From Armatimonadota bacterium (GTDB lineage: Bacteria; Armatimonadota; Hebobacteria; CAIYQO01): a stretch of 6,554 nt of DNA. Under the pieces are notes generated by a model. The model had not been told where the DNA came from, searched no databases, and saw nothing but the letters and a program-made list of their open reading frames with translations. Positions within the stretch are counted from its first letter, which is position 1. Each line of letters opens with the position of its first letter. Made by a program: the position numbers and the translations under genes. Shown here in pieces: positions 4,619-6,554 of the stretch. Location: NCBI GenBank assembly GCA_022708765.1, contig JAKIYB010000264.1:1-6554 (forward strand). Reading direction: 5' to 3'.

Positions 4619-5218
4619 CTATTTTCGCGACACCCAGGCATTACCCTTCTCGTAAAAGCGATACGGACATTCCATCGCGCGCGAAATACCGATGCGAGTG
4701 GTGGTGACGACCTCCGTTACCGGCTCTCCCTGGAAAAGCTGCAACGGCGGCTGCGTCAAGTCGTGGCCGTCGAGTGTTTTGTTAATGATAAAAGCCTGCG
4801 CGAGCTTACCGGGACCGTTGGTAAACTGGCGAGGATCATCCAGGCGCCTGTTCCGCGCCATAATCTCCAACCCCTCCAGCGGTTCCAGCGCGCGGATGAG
4901 CACGGCTTCCGGCAGGCCAACCGGCCCGGTCACCACGTTGAACATGAAGTGGTTGCCATAGGTGAAGTAAACATATGCATGACCGGGTGCGCCAAACATG
5001 GCGGTGTTGCGCGCCGTCTGCTTGTGGATAGTACCGCCGTCGGGCAGTTCGCGCACGCCGTGGCAGGCGGGATCATCATGAAGATAGGCCTCGGTCTCCA
5101 CGATGCGCCCGACCAGCCGGCCCTCCGGCAGCGTGCGCACCAGTAACGCCCCGAGAAGGGCGCGGGCGACCTCCACCGTGGGCTGCAGGAAGAATGCGTC
5201 ATCGAATGGGTGATTCAT
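4619..5218 (-). CDS. mpg: 3-methyladenine DNA glycosylase, AAG/MPG family
   Basis: This is a DNA base-excision repair enzyme that removes alkylated purines such as 3-methyladenine, leaving an abasic site. The 199 residues match the family from end to end: GRIVETEAYLHDDPACHG (37-54), whose second ETEAY glutamate (E43) aligns with the catalytic Glu125 of human AAG and Y45 with Tyr127. Then come GHAYVYFTYGNHFMFNV (79-95), VLIRALEPLEG (106-116), NGPGKLAQAF (134-143) and RIGISRAMECPYRFY (175-189), ending WVSRK. The region between H53 and M74 is about eight residues longer than in the human enzyme (GVRELPDGGTIHKQTARN). The start ATG 5218 overlaps the TGA of the preceding sialidase-like gene as ATGA, implying translational coupling. 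The length is typical for bacterial members. It is cytoplasmic. Confidence 0.93.
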   Translation of the reverse strand: MNHPFDDAFFLQPTVEVARALLGALLVRTLPEGRLVGRIVETEAYLHDDPACHGVRELPDGGTIHKQTARNTAMFGAPGHAYVYFTYGNHFMFNVVTGPVGLPEAVLIRALEPLEGLEIMARNRRLDDPRQFTNGPGKLAQAFIINKTLDGHDLTQPPLQLFQGEPVTEVVTTTRIGISRAMECPYRFYEKGNAWVSRK

Positions 5219-6348
5219 AAATCGGATAGTGCCGCACGCAGGACCAGCACGCGCTCCTTACAGATGGAGACAATGGTATAGAGATACCCATCGTAAAGCA
5301 GCGTATGCGGGTAGCCGTAGATGCCGCCTTTGTGCATGCCGGGAGTCGTTGGCGCATAGTCGCTATCGGCCAGCAGGTAATGCCGGGTGAAGCATATGCC
5401 GTCCTCCGATAACGACAGCACCAGCGGATTGCGCTGCCAAAGCGGTTCAGCATCGGGACAGCCAACGTAGTAATAACGCCCGTCTGGCAGCCGGCCAAAG
5501 TGAAATTTCGTGGCGTTGTCGGAAAACTCAGTGGGCATCGGCGTAGACCAGGTAGCGCCGTCGTCGCGGCTCTCCGTCACCCACAGGCGCTCGGTATTCG
5601 TGCGCAGCAGCATGTGCAGCACGCCGTCATCCGTGGCATAAAAGGAGCCTTCGCAGAGCACGACGGGCCAGCCGGTATGGCGCTGCGCCAGCCAGATACC
5701 CTCAGAATCGTCGGCATAGTTGGGATAATCTGCAGGATAGACGCCGGTCATCCGCCAGCCGGTGAGGCCGGTAGGATCATCAGTATACGGGAATGCCGTA
5801 TTGCCGCTGATGATGAGACGGCCGGTGAGGGTGGCCTGCGGGCCGTGGTTCGGTACCACTCGCAGACCGAGATCAACCGGTCCGGACCAGGATACCCCAT
5901 CCGTCGTGGTCATCGCCCACAGACCGGTATCGCAGTGCCCGGCATCGGCGTCCGCGCGCTCCTCGCCGCGCAGCGCTTCCGGGCGATACTCATACTTCCC
6001 GATATAGGCCGTCAGCGTTTCTCCGTACCGGTGGAATCCGGCGGCGGTGAGCACCAGCGGCCAGGCGACACCTCGGCACCCCTCCAGCAGCGGAACCGGT
6101 TCACTCCAGCACAGTCCGTCCTCTGATGTCGCCAGCAGCACCCGCTGCCCCGGCGCATCCTCATCGCGCAGCCCGTTCGACCAGATGGCATACAGCCGCC
6201 CGTAAAAGGCCGCCAGGTGCGGATGGTGCGAGTAGGTCCACTCGGCACCCGGTGTATACAACCAGGCGGTCTCCACCGGCAGGCGGAGGCGAGAGGACGG
6301 ATCGTGGGTATTGGTGATGAGAGATGGCATCGTCTCGCTACTGCCCAT
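5215..6348 (-). CDS. BNR/Asp-box beta-propeller protein, sialidase-like, probably cytoplasmic
   Basis: The 377 residues contain four Asp-box-like motifs (S/T-x-D-x-G-x-x-W/F): SEDGLCW (75-81), TTDGVSW (148-154), SRDDGATW (260-267) and SEDGICF (314-320). They are spaced as in a sialidase-type beta-propeller. The ending KGGIYGYPHTLLYDGYLYTIVSICKERVLVLR is typical of BNR-repeat proteins of the sialidase superfamily. Members bind or hydrolyse glycans, but I did not map the sialidase Arg triad and Tyr/Glu pair, so enzymatic activity is unproven. There is no signal peptide or lipobox and there are seven cysteines, which points to a cytoplasmic location. ATG 6348 overlaps the upstream stop by 11 bases. 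In-frame ATG 6330, 7 bases after that stop, is an equally possible start. Neither has a clear Shine-Dalgarno. Its stop overlaps the glycosylase start by 4 bases. Confidence 0.82.
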   Translation of the reverse strand: MGSSETMPSLITNTHDPSSRLRLPVETAWLYTPGAEWTYSHHPHLAAFYGRLYAIWSNGLRDEDAPGQRVLLATSEDGLCWSEPVPLLEGCRGVAWPLVLTAAGFHRYGETLTAYIGKYEYRPEALRGEERADADAGHCDTGLWAMTTTDGVSWSGPVDLGLRVVPNHGPQATLTGRLIISGNTAFPYTDDPTGLTGWRMTGVYPADYPNYADDSEGIWLAQRHTGWPVVLCEGSFYATDDGVLHMLLRTNTERLWVTESRDDGATWSTPMPTEFSDNATKFHFGRLPDGRYYYVGCPDAEPLWQRNPLVLSLSEDGICFTRHYLLADSDYAPTTPGMHKGGIYGYPHTLLYDGYLYTIVSICKERVLVLRAALSDL

Positions 6349-6554
6349 TCGTCGCCGGCGCGGTCGGCGGTGCCGCCGGTACCGGCGTAATCGGCGTGAT
6401 GACCACCGGCTTCGGCTTCGGACCTTTCAGCGCCTTTTCATATTCGTTTGGGCGAATGGGGGTGCCGAGGAGTTTGTCGGCCGGGCGCAGGTAGAAGAGG
6501 TAAACGAGCACAATCGCGGTCGTCAGGATGAACGCCACCAGCAGCGGCAGGCGG
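6338..6554 (-). CDS. C-terminal part of a membrane protein with proline-rich tail; 5' end outside window
   Basis: The frame is open to the right edge and ends at TAG (6340-6338). Visible residues begin RLPLLVAFILTTAIVLVYLFYL, one clear membrane helix. They continue with RPADKLLGTPIRPNEYEKALKG and a low-complexity tail rich in Pro, Ala, Thr and Val (PKPKPVVITPITPVP and onward). A GTG at 6538 could start a 66-residue protein, but it would cut into the hydrophobic helix and has no ribosome binding site. A start outside the window is therefore more likely. No family is recognised. It is the first visible gene of the minus-strand series, overlapping or nearly touching the sialidase-like gene. Confidence 0.6.
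   Translation of the reverse strand, partial: RLPLLVAFILTTAIVLVYLFYLRPADKLLGTPIRPNEYEKALKGPKPKPVVITPITPVPAAPPTAPATNGQ

Noticed and set aside
4065..4655. Plus-strand 196-codon frame opposite the PHP gene, and similar long plus-strand frames opposite the glycosylase and sialidase-like genes
   Set aside because: They are antisense shadows of well-supported genes with intact family motifs. Their translations show no recognisable domains.
1..6554. CRISPR array, tRNA or rRNA genes, phage or defence system
   Set aside because: No regularly spaced direct repeats, cloverleaf-like sequences or defence-associated domains were seen on either strand.

Overview
This window is bacterial DNA with moderately high GC, densely coded and without introns. 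No rRNA, tRNA, CRISPR array or transposase gene was seen. The lineage cannot be fixed from sequence alone. The stand-alone NAD synthetase subunits, the sialidase-like BNR protein and the dispersed CGCAGAG repeats resemble Chloroflexota, Armatimonadota or Planctomycetota-type genomes. This is a low-confidence inference from memory of those families.

Plus-strand half (1-2539). It begins with the last 66 codons of a gene that enters from the left, probably a TIM-barrel sugar-phosphate isomerase/epimerase. A 340-base non-coding stretch follows. It holds two inverted copies plus one decayed copy of a CCACGGGT hairpin repeat, a short hexamer repeat and a potential G-quadruplex. Next comes a split glutamine-dependent NAD+ synthetase: a nitrilase-fold glutaminase subunit (546-1430) and, 230 bases later, a NadE synthetase subunit (1661-2539). 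The gap between them is almost filled by a 215-bp MITE-like element (1431-1645) bounded by inverted arrays of a 9-bp CGCAGAG unit. The NadE subunit lacks about 12 residues of the conserved nucleotide-binding loop, which is the most notable protein-level oddity here.

Convergent junction (2540-2710). A third 9-bp-unit array follows the nadE stop codon. After it lies a second inverted-repeat element (21-bp arms, 19 of 21 matching) whose right arm contains the stop codon of the converging minus-strand gene.

Minus-strand half (6554 down to 2705). Six genes are closely spaced and probably co-transcribed. In order of transcription they are: a membrane protein with a proline-rich tail (partial, entering from the right edge), a cytoplasmic-looking BNR/sialidase-like protein, an AAG/MPG-type 3-methyladenine DNA glycosylase, a PHP-domain phosphoesterase, a four-helix membrane protein and a three-helix membrane protein with a TPR-like tail. 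The first four are linked by overlaps or gaps of 5 bases, which suggests translational coupling. The last gene is visibly lower in GC. The joint function of this operon is not evident. The glycosylase is a DNA-repair gene, whereas the sialidase-like and PHP proteins point to carbohydrate or phosphoester metabolism.
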